In this document: positions 1 to 8,551 of the stretch, piece by piece
Position numbering within the stretch: position 1 is the first letter of the stretch
How the letters are laid out: the number at the start of each line of letters is the position of its first letter
Origin: Rubripirellula reticaptiva
GTDB taxonomy: Bacteria > Planctomycetota > Planctomycetia > Pirellulales > Pirellulaceae
NCBI RefSeq assembly: GCF_007860175.1
Contig: NZ_SJPX01000002.1
Span: 496,001 to 560,000 of the forward strand
Direction of reading: 5' to 3'
DNA length: 64,000 nucleotides
Made by a program: the position numbers and the translations under genes
Notes under the pieces: generated by a model
The model's database searches: none
What the model saw: the letters and a program-made list of their open reading frames with translations, nothing else
What the model was told of the DNA's origin: nothing

Positions 1-915
1 GTCGGTGCAGGCGACAAAATGTTCTGGGGACGATTGGCGGCTCACGTCGCAGGCGTTCCAGTGATCACATCAGCACTCCATTCAACCGGGTGGCCAGATG
101 GCGTTGGCAAGCTGAACCGAACGTTGACTGGCGTGACCGATGGTTTCATCGCTGTCGCAGACTCGCATGGAGAGTTCTTGCATGAATTCGAGCGATTTCC
201 TAAGTCAAAAGTCCATGTGATTCGTAACGGCGTCGATTGCACACGATTCGCTCCCGATGCGAAAGCGCGCGAAGAGGTACGACGCGAACTTGGACTTGCA
301 GCGGAGACGCCGCTGCTAGGAATCGTGGCCGCGCTACGAAGCGAAAAGAACCACAGCATGCTGGTACGCGTCGCCGCCAAGGTTCGCGGCACACACCCTG
401 ACGCTCACTGGCTGATTGTCGGTGATGGTCCCGAACGCCCCGGCATCGAGTCGCTGGCAAAGGAGCTCGAGATCGCGGATCGAATTCACATGCTGGGAAC
501 ACGTCACGACACGCCACGTTTGGTTGCGGCGCTTGACATCTTTACGCTGTGTTCACTCAATGAAGCATCTCCAGTTTCGATTCTAGAAGCACTCGCGTGC
601 GAGGTTCCCGTCATCGCGACCGATGTCGGATCGATTAAGGAATCGGTCATCAACGCCGAAACGGGATGGATGGTTGAATCCGAAGATTTGGACGCGATGG
701 TCGACCAAGTCAACCAACTGTTGTCCCGTCCAAGCGAGCGGCAAGCAATGGGAGCGGCTGGCCGCGCATTGGTCCAACAAACCGGTTCGCTCGATTCGAT
801 GGTCGCAGGATACACGCAATTGGCGATCGAACTCTACGATGCTCGCGTTCGCCAAGCAGCAAGCGCGAAAGTGATTGCCGAAGAGCGTGTCTTGAACGTG
901 AAATCTCAGGCCTAA
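1..915 (+). CDS. GT4-family glycosyltransferase, 3' part
   Basis: The reading frame is open from the first base of the window, so the gene almost certainly starts upstream; 304 codons are visible. The visible part begins in the N-terminal Rossmann half (GRLAAHVAGVPVITSALHS) and covers the whole C-terminal GT-B half. This includes the donor-binding stretch 'VAALRSEKNH', 'LIVGDGPER' and an E-x7-E motif in NEASPVSILEAL. Such enzymes transfer a sugar from a nucleotide-sugar donor to a lipid-linked or polysaccharide acceptor at the cytoplasmic face of the membrane, usually in exopolysaccharide, O-antigen or glycolipid synthesis. The specific sugar and acceptor cannot be read from the sequence. The stop codon lies inside a perfect hairpin (905-930), and the next gene converges on it. 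Confidence 0.9.
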   Translation, partial: VGAGDKMFWGRLAAHVAGVPVITSALHSTGWPDGVGKLNRTLTGVTDGFIAVADSHGEFLHEFERFPKSKVHVIRNGVDCTRFAPDAKAREEVRRELGLAAETPLLGIVAALRSEKNHSMLVRVAAKVRGTHPDAHWLIVGDGPERPGIESLAKELEIADRIHMLGTRHDTPRLVAALDIFTLCSLNEASPVSILEALACEVPVIATDVGSIKESVINAETGWMVESEDLDAMVDQVNQLLSRPSERQAMGAAGRALVQQTGSLDSMVAGYTQLAIELYDARVRQAASAKVIAEERVLNVKSQA

Positions 916-930
916 CAACCCAGGCCTGAG
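905..930. terminator. Hairpin at the end of the glycosyltransferase gene
   Basis: A perfect 9-bp inverted repeat, CTCAGGCCT at 905-913 and AGGCCTGAG at 922-930, with an 8-base loop containing part of the stop codon. A second small dyad, CAGGAA/TTCCTG, follows at 944-957. It sits between two convergent genes, where a shared terminator would be expected. Neither side has a long T-tract, so intrinsic termination is likely but not certain. Confidence 0.5.
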
Positions 931-1002
931 GTTCCCCTGATACCAGGAATCTTCCTGATATACGCCCTCATTCGAACTTATTCGAGACGCGACGTCGCCG
1001 AA

Positions 1003-1626
1003 CTACTTAGCGGCAGCGAATCGTGCAGCGACAGCATCCCAATCGACCACGTCCCAGAATGCCGTGACATAGTCAGGACGACGGTTTTGGTAGTTCAGGT
1101 AGTAAGCGTGCTCCCAAACGTCCAAGCCCAACACAGGCGTTCCGCCGATACCGGCAACTGCAGCGCCCATCAGCGGACTGTCTTGGTTAGCGGTGCTGCC
1201 AACCTTCAACGTGCCGCCTTCGACATACAACCAAGCCCAGCCGCTTCCAAAACGAGTTGCGGCAGCGGTTGCGAACAGTTCTTTCATCTTGTCGAGCGAT
1301 CCAAATGCCGAATCGATCGCAGCGGCCAAGTCGCCCGATGGAGCGCCGCCCTTGCCGGGGCCCATCACGGTCCAGAACAACGAGTGGTTTGCGTGACCAC
1401 CGCCATTGTTGCGAACGGCACCTTTCTTGTCATCCGGAACCGATCCCATGTCGGAGATCAGTTCTTCGATCGACTTGCTTTCCAGCGGCGAGCCGCTGAT
1501 CGCATCGTTGACTTTGGTGATGTACGCCTGATGGTGCTTGGTGTGGTGAATTTCCATCGTCTTAGCGTCAATACTTGGCTCGAGAGCGTTGTACGCGTAA
1601 GGCAGTTGGGGCAGTGTATAGGCCAT
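1003..1626 (-). CDS. sodA: Superoxide dismutase, Mn/Fe family
   Basis: This 207-residue cytoplasmic enzyme converts superoxide to oxygen and hydrogen peroxide. The start is placed at the ATG at 1626 because the protein then begins [10 protein letters not shown], the usual N-terminus of the family; the frame stays open upstream but that part has no family similarity. The four metal ligands are visible: His in '[11 protein letters not shown]', His in '[11 protein letters not shown]', and Asp and His in '[16 protein letters not shown]'. The MGPGKGGAP and NQDSPLM stretches resemble manganese-type members, but the metal cannot be settled from sequence alone. No Shine-Dalgarno site is obvious. The gene stands alone, converging with the glycosyltransferase. 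Confidence 0.95.
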   Translation of the reverse strand: MAYTLPQLPYAYNALEPSIDAKTMEIHHTKHHQAYITKVNDAISGSPLESKSIEELISDMGSVPDDKKGAVRNNGGGHANHSLFWTVMGPGKGGAPSGDLAAAIDSAFGSLDKMKELFATAAATRFGSGWAWLYVEGGTLKVGSTANQDSPLMGAAVAGIGGTPVLGLDVWEHAYYLNYQNRRPDYVTAFWDVVDWDAVAARFAAAK

Positions 1627-1821
1627 GGCCGAGAACTCTTGGGTTAGGACAGTTGAGCAGAGTTGTGCTGAGGATTCAGCACCGGCATTTTCTGTGCCGA
1701 CTCTCTTAGTGTCCAGTACAGTAGCCCGCCGTCCAGCCCCCAAGCCTTGACGCCTACAATCCCGCGACAAAAGCAACCCGATCGTGAGGCTATCGTGATT
1801 TAGCCCAACCAGACCGCGTAT

Positions 1822-4167
1822 TTAGCTAAGGTCCGACCGTTTCAGTTCGCCCATCAAGTAGCTTCGCAGACTGTTGATGACTTGCGAAAAACAGATCGCG
1901 ACTTCTTGTCCGCGTCGATCGCGGTTTCGAATCGGCTGCAATTGAGCATGGACATTGGTGCGAATGCGTCCACGTCGTGCCGAGGATTCTTCGCGTCCTT
2001 CACTGAGCGTCAATTGAACGCGTATCGCCATTTGCTGATCCGCTCGACGCCGCCCGCCACGCGAATAGGTGACATTCAACTTCATCGAGACTTGGTTCTC
2101 ATCGACACTGATGATTTCGGCGTTGTGGTCAGCGATGAAACCGCGAAGTTTCTCGATGGCTAAGTCAACCGGAACCGGAGTGACAATATCGAACTCGCCA
2201 TTTTCCGTCGACTCGGATCCTTTGAACCAATCGAACCAGCTGCGTCCGACAGCGGGTTCTTCGGAAGGCATTTGAACGACGTTTCCCGCCCCCAGCTGGA
2301 TCACTCGGTTGCGTCCATTGTCTTTCGCTTTCAACAACGCTCGATCGGATCTCGACAGAACCGTTTCCGCACTATCGCCAGCTTGAAATTCAGTCACGCC
2401 AAAGCTAGCCGTGACGGCTTCCCCGCCGAGCGAAGGGAGCGGTGTGCCTTCCAAAGCGATCCGGATCGCTTCGGCTCGCTTCGATGCAGTTGCGTTGTCG
2501 CAGTTAGGCGCTAGCAGCAAGAACTCTTCGCCGCCGTAACGCGCCACGGTATCGCCATCGCGGCTGTGAGCACGCAGAACGGATGCAAAGCCCTTCAGTG
2601 CCTCGTCGCCGGCCGGGTGGCCGTGAACGTCGTTGACGCGTTTAAAATGGTCAATGTCACAAATGATCAAACTGAAACTCGGGCCACCAGCCTTGGTCGC
2701 AGCCGTCAACTCCTCGAGCATGTGGTCAAAGTGAGCTCGGTTGGCTACGCCAGTCAATTGATCCTGTGTTGTCTGATGATGTAGAGTTTCAAGCTTCTCT
2801 TCCAACGAAGTTTGGTCCGACAAGTCACGGACCGTAACAACGGTGCCGCGGATACCGGGCGTCGCCCCCGTCACCGGCGATACTACTAATTGAACCGGAG
2901 TCGGCACTTTCCCAGGTTGTTCGATCATCATCGACCGCGAAACCGTGTTGCCACAGGCCAAACAGTCACGAACCAGACACTCGTCCTCGTCGCGTCGGCT
3001 ATCCGAACCTCGCAACCTCAGCGAATCATTGCTCCATGATTGTCCGGTAATCGCATCGGCCGCGATCGACGTCAGCCGCTGCATCGACTCGTTCCAGTGC
3101 GTGATCGTCCCCTCGGCATCGGTAAACACGACGCCATCTTTCAAATTCCCGAACAGGTGCTGGTAAAACAACGCTTCGCGTGTGGCTGGGCCTGACGACG
3201 CAGACTGCTCGGATCCCGGATTTGATTGAGACAATTCGCCAAGCGAGCCCCACATTTTCGGTGGCGTATCGCCCTGCAACTGACGAAGCCATCGATCAAC
3301 AACACCGCCGTGCAACATTTCGGGACGATCTTCTAGCATGCGGCTGAACTCGGCCGCCAATTCAGGATCGAACTGCGACCCCGCGTTCTGCATCAACTCG
3401 CGAATCGCACGTTCACGGCTAAGTGCTGGACGATAGACCGTGTTGGTGGTCATCGCATCGAACGCGTCTGCAATCGCCAACATTCGTGAACCAATCGGCA
3501 ACGCATCGCCGCGTGGTCCATCGCCGTGCCGCCGACTGTCGAACCAAGTGTTGGCATAGCGAATGATGTCCAGCAGTTCGGTGTCACCGGTACTGCCTCG
3601 AAGGATTTCGCACCCTAGCTCAGGAATCAACTCGATCGTCAACTGCTCGTCGACGGTCAACTTGCCTGGCTTTCGCAGAATACGATCGGGAATTCCGATC
3701 TTCCCCAAGTCATGTAGGAGCGCCGCCACTTCGATCCGATCTCGCGTGGCCTCGTCCAATCCCAGACGCTGGGCCCATGCCGAACAAGACAACGCGACTC
3801 GTAAGCTATGCGCCGCGGTCGGCGCGTGCTTCGTCCGAAGCGAGTAGAACAACGATGTCGCCATTCCTAAGCGAACGACTGCCAATCGATTCTCGAACTG
3901 GATGTCTTCCGGTTTTATCGCATTTTTGCTGCCCAGTTCGATTGCGGTCGGCGAGGCCGCATGCAGTTCGGCCAACAAATTTCCAACCAACGTATCGCTA
4001 CTGATATGGGCGTCGATTTGGCGACCTGCATCCTTGGCGTGTGGGAACGAGTGGGCGTTAGGCAACGGCGTCAAAGGCGCAAGACCATAACCAGCCATGC
4101 TTTCCGGGATGATCGCCATCGGCACCGTAGCATCGGAAGGTACGGTCGAGTCGGTTGTATCAGTCAT
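1822..4167 (-). CDS. HD-domain / PAS / GGDEF signalling protein
   Basis: A 781-residue soluble protein. Residues about 118-280 form an HD-GYP-like domain with the HD pair at 152-153 in LLHDLGKIGIPD. However, the histidine expected in the 'K-x-H-P' position is Ile (about 181), and the HHE-DG-GYP region reads RYANTWFDSRRHGDGPRG. Residues about 331-454 are a PAS domain. Residues about 470-625 are a GGDEF diguanylate cyclase domain with an intact GGEEF (545-549) and an RxxD inhibitory site, RDGD (536-539). The last 150 residues are of unknown type. Known biology: GGDEF domains make cyclic di-GMP and HD-GYP domains degrade it. I infer that the cyclase is active and the HD part is sensory or inactive. 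The ATG at 4167 gives MTDTTDSTV; an upstream start at 4185 is possible. No partner gene is adjacent. Confidence 0.9.
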   Translation of the reverse strand: MTDTTDSTVPSDATVPMAIIPESMAGYGLAPLTPLPNAHSFPHAKDAGRQIDAHISSDTLVGNLLAELHAASPTAIELGSKNAIKPEDIQFENRLAVVRLGMATSLFYSLRTKHAPTAAHSLRVALSCSAWAQRLGLDEATRDRIEVAALLHDLGKIGIPDRILRKPGKLTVDEQLTIELIPELGCEILRGSTGDTELLDIIRYANTWFDSRRHGDGPRGDALPIGSRMLAIADAFDAMTTNTVYRPALSRERAIRELMQNAGSQFDPELAAEFSRMLEDRPEMLHGGVVDRWLRQLQGDTPPKMWGSLGELSQSNPGSEQSASSGPATREALFYQHLFGNLKDGVVFTDAEGTITHWNESMQRLTSIAADAITGQSWSNDSLRLRGSDSRRDEDECLVRDCLACGNTVSRSMMIEQPGKVPTPVQLVVSPVTGATPGIRGTVVTVRDLSDQTSLEEKLETLHHQTTQDQLTGVANRAHFDHMLEELTAATKAGGPSFSLIICDIDHFKRVNDVHGHPAGDEALKGFASVLRAHSRDGDTVARYGGEEFLLLAPNCDNATASKRAEAIRIALEGTPLPSLGGEAVTASFGVTEFQAGDSAETVLSRSDRALLKAKDNGRNRVIQLGAGNVVQMPSEEPAVGRSWFDWFKGSESTENGEFDIVTPVPVDLAIEKLRGFIADHNAEIISVDENQVSMKLNVTYSRGGRRRADQQMAIRVQLTLSEGREESSARRGRIRTNVHAQLQPIRNRDRRGQEVAICFSQVINSLRSYLMGELKRSDLS

Positions 4168-4583
4168 ACGGAACAGGACGTGCAAAGAGAACGGTTGTTA
4201 GAATGAAGTCTAAGAAAGCCTAGGTCACACTGGGCAGGAAGCAATTTTCCTAGCTGGGCTTCTCAGCACCGAAAACCAGTACCGACGGCAAGTCTGCATT
4301 CCAGCGATGACTTCAGTGCGTATTCCAGCAAAGGTGTCAGAGTTTCCGTGTCCGAGCGGTTTTGCAGGCTCTTGGCGGTCTAGCCCGACCCGAATATCGG
4401 GGAATGCTTGCGATCCGCTGATTCCCTACCTACTATGCGTTAACCTTCTATCGACGCCGATCGGCCAGTGACAACGCATTCAATGAGCGCCGCGTCATAT
4501 TCCGAACTGATCGATCGGGGGGGTGCCAGATCTGAAGGGTTCGGCGTTTACGGTTCTTTTCGTCTAATTTCGGTGCGTTTCGA
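4168..4583. other. Divergent intergenic region, 416 bases
   Basis: This lies between the divergent starts of the HD/GGDEF gene and the sigma-factor gene, so promoters in both directions are expected here. I see no convincing -35/-10 pair, no RNA gene and no ORF with coding character. A GC-rich run containing seven G residues lies near 4518-4524. Confidence 0.5.
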
Positions 4584-5162
4584 GTGAGTCTCTCTGAGGT
4601 TGACCGCGTTCTGCTTCAACGATGCCTGGACCAAGCTCCACGCGCGTGGCAGGATTTCGTTGACCGATTCCTGGGATTGGTGGTTCACGTCGCCAACCAC
4701 ACGGCTCAATCACGCGGCGCATCGATCGATCAAGCGACGCGAGACGACCTTGTTGCCGAAGTTTTCCTGACGTTAGTCGCAGCCGATTTTGCCGTGCTGC
4801 GCCGCTTCCGCCGCAACTGCTCGCTAGCGACCTATCTAACCGTAATTTCGCGCCGCGTGATCGCGCGTCGATTATCGCAAACCGGCCCACCGATGGCTGA
4901 CGGCCAAGATGTTGCCGATGATGGCGCCCCACCCGTGGCAACAGGCTCTCACTCGCAATCCCACGTTTCTCGGATTGACGACCAGGAAGAAGTTCAGCGA
5001 CTGATGCTAAGGCTGGATCCGAACGAAGCCAACATCGTTCGGATGTACCACTTGGAAGGCAAATCGTACCAAGAGATCAGCAAAGCAGTCGGGATGAGCG
5101 AAAACAGTGTCGGCCCAGTGCTAACGCGGGCTCGCGATAAGATGCGAAACGGTCGCGGATAA
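4584..5162 (+). CDS. RNA polymerase sigma factor, sigma-70/ECF-like
   Basis: A 192-residue protein with sigma region 2 at about residues 10-85 ('AWQDFVDRFLGLVVHVAN', 'DDLVAEVFLTL', 'FRRNCSLATYLTVISRRVI') and region 4 at about 125-190, whose helix-turn-helix reads KSYQEISKAVGMSENSVG. The two are joined by a short linker, the layout of ECF-type sigma factors, which direct RNA polymerase to alternative promoters. The start is GTG at 4584, giving MSLSEVDR; no ATG lies nearby. No anti-sigma factor gene or transmembrane neighbour is adjacent, so the mode of control is unknown. It converges with clpS. Confidence 0.85.
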   Translation: MSLSEVDRVLLQRCLDQAPRAWQDFVDRFLGLVVHVANHTAQSRGASIDQATRDDLVAEVFLTLVAADFAVLRRFRRNCSLATYLTVISRRVIARRLSQTGPPMADGQDVADDGAPPVATGSHSQSHVSRIDDQEEVQRLMLRLDPNEANIVRMYHLEGKSYQEISKAVGMSENSVGPVLTRARDKMRNGRG

Positions 5163-5205
5163 GCGATCGGCAACCGCTGGATCCGCCAAGCACCGATTTC
5201 TAAAC

Positions 5206-5550
5206 CTATTCTGAAATCGGTTCGATCGTTGCCGACATGCTGCCCTTACAGTGTGCGATCATTTCGTCTTTGCCGAACGCGTGAATCTGGTCACGTTTCA
5301 GTTCGGCATGTTCCATCGTCGTTGTCAAGCAAATCGCTTTGCCGCCGCTGTCGACTTGCTTGGCGATCTGAAAACCGGCTTCGATCGGATGATGGAACAA
5401 CCGCTTCATCATCAACACAACGTAGTCGTAGCTATGGTCAGCATCATCCCACAGAATCACGTTGTAACGTGGCTGCTTCTTGGGTTTACGCTTCTGCTCG
5501 CGATTGATTTCAATTTGGGGCTCTGCCACCATCGTTTGCTGATCAGCCAT
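5206..5550 (-). CDS. clpS: ClpS, adaptor of the ClpAP/ClpCP protease
   Basis: A 114-residue protein with the ClpS core at residues 28-110: RYNVILWDDADHSYDYVV, then KRLFHHPIEAGFQIAKQVDSGG, then AICLTTTMEHAELKRDQI. ClpS binds proteins carrying N-degron residues (Leu, Phe, Tyr, Trp) and delivers them to ClpA or ClpC for degradation. The Asp-Asp pair and the His region that line the N-degron pocket are in place. The N-terminal 25 residues are a basic, probably flexible tail, as expected for the part that enters the Clp ATPase. No clpA/clpC gene is in this window. Confidence 0.92.
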   Translation of the reverse strand: MADQQTMVAEPQIEINREQKRKPKKQPRYNVILWDDADHSYDYVVLMMKRLFHHPIEAGFQIAKQVDSGGKAICLTTTMEHAELKRDQIHAFGKDEMIAHCKGSMSATIEPISE

Positions 5551-5739
5551 TCTTGACCATGCTCCTTACAATCCGGATAAACACTTGTTCGGGGGTGAAA
5601 GTCACGCGGCGCACTAGGCCCAAAACACAGGACGCTACGATCCGGATTTTCGTTGCCCGCGTTGACTTCGTTATTGTAGCGCGGTCGGATGCCGATCGGC
5701 AGTCCTAAAAATGCACGAAAAAATTAAGGTACTTTCACG

Positions 5740-7122
5740 ATGTCGACGACCGACCTGCTGGAATCCCTAAAAAAAGAGTCTCCCAGGCACCTCAACGAGC
5801 TGATCGAGTGGCTAAAAATCCCCAGTATCAGCAGCGATTCCAGCCGGAAAACGGACGTCACCAAGGCGGCCACTTGGTTAGTCGACAAGTTTCGCGGTGC
5901 CGGTTTGTCGGTCGAACTGCTGCCCACCCAAGGTCATCCGATGGTGCTAGCAGAAACGCCACCGATCAACGGTGCCCCCGTCGTGGTAGTTTACGGACAC
6001 TATGACGTCCAACCAGTCGAACCGCTGGACGAATGGATTACAGGCCCGTTCGAACCAACGGTGCGCGACGGAAATCTGTACGCTCGCGGTGCGACCGACG
6101 ACAAGGGTCAAGTCCTGACTCACGTGCAAAGCGTCTGCGACTGGCTGGCCAGTGGCAAAACACTTCCTCTGCAAATCAAGTTTTTGATCGAGGGCGAAGA
6201 AGAGGTCGGCAGCGAAAACTTGGAACGCATGCTGCCCGATTTGGCCGAACGATTGGCCTGTGACTGTGTCGTGATCAGCGATAGCGGCCAGTACTCGGAT
6301 GGCCAACCGGCGATCACCTATGGGCTGCGCGGGATCGCGACATACGAATTGCAAATCGATGGGCCGAGCCAGGATCTGCACAGCGGTTCGTTCGGCGGCG
6401 CGGTGATGAACCCAGCAATCGCGTTGTCACACGTGCTGTCGTCGATGGTGGATGCCAACGGACGCATTCAAATCCCGGGTTACTACGACGACGTCGTCGA
6501 ACTGAGCACCGCCGAGCGCGAAGCGTGGAAAAAATTACCGCAAGACGAAGCCGCATTTGCCAAGTCGATTGGCGTCAGTGAACTATTCGGCGAAGCGGGC
6601 TTCACGGCAGATGAGCGACGTTGGGCCCGTCCCACCTTTGACGTCAACGGGATCACGGCCGGACATCAAGGCGAAGGCGTCAAGACGATCATTCCCGCGA
6701 CTGCCAAGGCGAAATTCAGTTTCCGCTTGGTTCCCAACCAAGATCCGGCGAAGATCACTGCGGCGTTGGAAACGCATCTTGCCAATCACATGCCACCGGG
6801 CGTGCGACACACCCTTACGCCTGACCACGGTGCCCCAGGAATGTTGGCCGACACCGAAAGCCGTTTCATGGCAGCGGCGAACCAAGCGATTGAAGGGGCG
6901 TTCGGCAAGAAGCCAGTGCTGATTCGCGAAGGCGGCTCGATCCCAATTGTGACGCGATTCCAAGAAGTGCTCCGGTGCGACTGCCTGCTGCTCGGCTGGG
7001 GTTTGTCGGACGACAACGCTCACAGCCCGAACGAGAAATTCCGCATCGCCGATTACCACCGTGGCATCCAAGCGTCCGCGCGGCTGTGGGAAGAACTCGG
7101 CAAGCTTTCCCGCCAGGCTTGA
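5740..7122 (+). CDS. M20-family dipeptidase / metallopeptidase
   Basis: A 460-residue cytoplasmic zinc peptidase of the M20 family. The metal site is recognisable: His87 in VVYGHYDVQPVEP, Asp120 in ARGATDDKG, and the catalytic/metal Glu pair in LIEGEEEVGSENL (about 153-154). A Gly-rich lid region (GLRGIATYELQIDGPSQDLHSGSFGG, split here from about residue 197) starts the dimerisation domain. The HYDVQP and GLRG motifs fit the branch of non-specific dipeptidases (PepV/CNDP-like) rather than acetylornithine deacetylase. The role is probably turnover of peptides. It starts at ATG 5740 and stands alone, 140 bases before serS. Confidence 0.9.
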   Translation: MSTTDLLESLKKESPRHLNELIEWLKIPSISSDSSRKTDVTKAATWLVDKFRGAGLSVELLPTQGHPMVLAETPPINGAPVVVVYGHYDVQPVEPLDEWITGPFEPTVRDGNLYARGATDDKGQVLTHVQSVCDWLASGKTLPLQIKFLIEGEEEVGSENLERMLPDLAERLACDCVVISDSGQYSDGQPAITYGLRGIATYELQIDGPSQDLHSGSFGGAVMNPAIALSHVLSSMVDANGRIQIPGYYDDVVELSTAEREAWKKLPQDEAAFAKSIGVSELFGEAGFTADERRWARPTFDVNGITAGHQGEGVKTIIPATAKAKFSFRLVPNQDPAKITAALETHLANHMPPGVRHTLTPDHGAPGMLADTESRFMAAANQAIEGAFGKKPVLIREGGSIPIVTRFQEVLRCDCLLLGWGLSDDNAHSPNEKFRIADYHRGIQASARLWEELGKLSRQA

Positions 7123-7174
7123 ACCCCACCTGCCCAAGGGACTCGGCCGAACGCAGACCAGCAGATAAAGCGAC

Positions 7175-7225
7175 CTTTGTTTGCTAATCTGTTTTGTTTG
7201 CTACTCTATTTTGTTCGCTAATTTA
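7175..7225. repeat. Three tandem copies of a 17-bp T-rich unit
   Basis: Imperfect direct repeats at 7175-7191, 7192-7208 and 7209-7225 with consensus TTTTGTTTGCTAATCTA. They end 38 bases before the serS start. The 17-bp period is close to, but not a multiple of, the helical repeat, so protein sites would rotate around the helix. This could be a binding-site array, part of an mRNA leader, or the result of slippage. It is clearly more AT-rich than the surroundings. Confidence 0.8.
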
Positions 7226-7263
7226 GCGTTTTTCCATTCCTTTCGCCCTTTCGCTTGTCCACC

Positions 7264-8538
7264 ATGCTCGACCGAAAATTCATCATCCAGAATCTGGAAC
7301 TCGTCCGCGAAAACTGCACCCGACGTGGTGTTTCGGCCGAAATCGACAAGATCGTTTCGATGGATGCCGAGCGACTAGAAACCCTGCGTCAGGCCGAAGA
7401 TCTGAACCGGCAAGCCAACGAGGTCAGCAAGCAAATCCCCAAAGCAGCCGACAAGGAAGCTCGCCAAGCTTTGATCGAACAGGGCCGGTTGCTGCGTGAA
7501 CAGAAGGACGCGGCGCAAAAAAAACATGACGAACTGGATACTGAAATTGCGGTGATCCAGTGCGACATTCCCAACATGACGCACCCCGATGTGCCGACCG
7601 GTGGGGAAGACGATGCCAAAGAATTATCGTTCGGCAAAACACCAAAACCCCACTTTGACTTCAAGCCGATCGACCATGTTGACCTTGGCGAAAAGCATGA
7701 CCTGTTCGATTTCGAAGCCGGCGCACGCGTCACCGGAGCGGGCTTCTACTTCCTGAAAAACGAAGCTGTCCGACTCGACCTTGCTCTGCAACAGTTCGCA
7801 ATCAGCCTATTGTCGGATCGCGGTTTCACTCCGGTGACAACGCCCGACATGGCGCTGACGCACATTCTGCAAGGCATCGGCTTCAACCCTCGCGGCCCCG
7901 AGACGCAAATCTACAGCATCGAAAACACCGAACTGAACTTGGTCGGCACCGCCGAAATCACACTGGGCGGGATGCTGGCCGGACAAACGATCGACTTGGA
8001 CAAGCTGCCTCTGAAACTGTGCGGACTGAGCCACTGTTTCCGCACCGAAGCCGGCGCGGCCGGACGTGCGTCGAAGGGACTGTACCGAGTTCACCAGTTC
8101 ACTAAAGTCGAAATGTTCGCATTCACGACTCCCCAGCAAAGCGACGCGACACACGCCATGATGCGTGACCTGGAATGCGAGATCTTTGACGCACTCGAAG
8201 TCCCTTACCGGGTCATCGATACCGCCAGCGGTGATCTTGGCGGCCCTGCCTATCGCAAGTTCGACCTCGAAGCCTGGATGCCAGGTCGAGGCGACGGCGG
8301 TGAGTGGGGCGAAGTCACCAGCACCAGCAACTGTACCGATTACCAAGCGCGGCGGCTAAACGTTCGTTACAAGCAGCCCGACAAGAAGGGCACCGAGTTC
8401 GTTCACACGCTAAACGGTACCGCGGTTGCCACCGGCCGCGCCATGATTGCGATCATGGAAAACCACCAGTGCTCCGACGGCACCATCAACGTGCCCAAAG
8501 CGCTGCAGCCCTGGGTCGGCAAAGCAAAGATTGGCTAA
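7264..8538 (+). CDS. serS: Seryl-tRNA synthetase
   Basis: This 424-residue class II synthetase charges tRNA-Ser (and tRNA-Sec) with serine. The N-terminal coiled-coil arm that contacts the long variable arm of the tRNA spans about residues 30-100 (Arg/Glu/Ala-rich). The catalytic core follows, with motif 2 (LCGLSHCFRTEAGAAGR and VHQFTKVEMF) and motif 3 (LNGTAVATGRAMIAIMENHQ). The ATG at 7264 gives MLDRKFIIQNLELVREN, the normal family start; a TTG three codons upstream is less likely. It is preceded by the 17-bp tandem repeats and ends 13 bases from a convergent gene. Confidence 0.97.
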   Translation: MLDRKFIIQNLELVRENCTRRGVSAEIDKIVSMDAERLETLRQAEDLNRQANEVSKQIPKAADKEARQALIEQGRLLREQKDAAQKKHDELDTEIAVIQCDIPNMTHPDVPTGGEDDAKELSFGKTPKPHFDFKPIDHVDLGEKHDLFDFEAGARVTGAGFYFLKNEAVRLDLALQQFAISLLSDRGFTPVTTPDMALTHILQGIGFNPRGPETQIYSIENTELNLVGTAEITLGGMLAGQTIDLDKLPLKLCGLSHCFRTEAGAAGRASKGLYRVHQFTKVEMFAFTTPQQSDATHAMMRDLECEIFDALEVPYRVIDTASGDLGGPAYRKFDLEAWMPGRGDGGEWGEVTSTSNCTDYQARRLNVRYKQPDKKGTEFVHTLNGTAVATGRAMIAIMENHQCSDGTINVPKALQPWVGKAKIG

Positions 8539-8551
8539 ACAGCGAACGCCA

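Noticed and set aside
4168-4583. A riboswitch or tRNA in the divergent region before the sigma factor
   Set aside because: No T-loop, anticodon-arm or known aptamer core pattern could be recognised.
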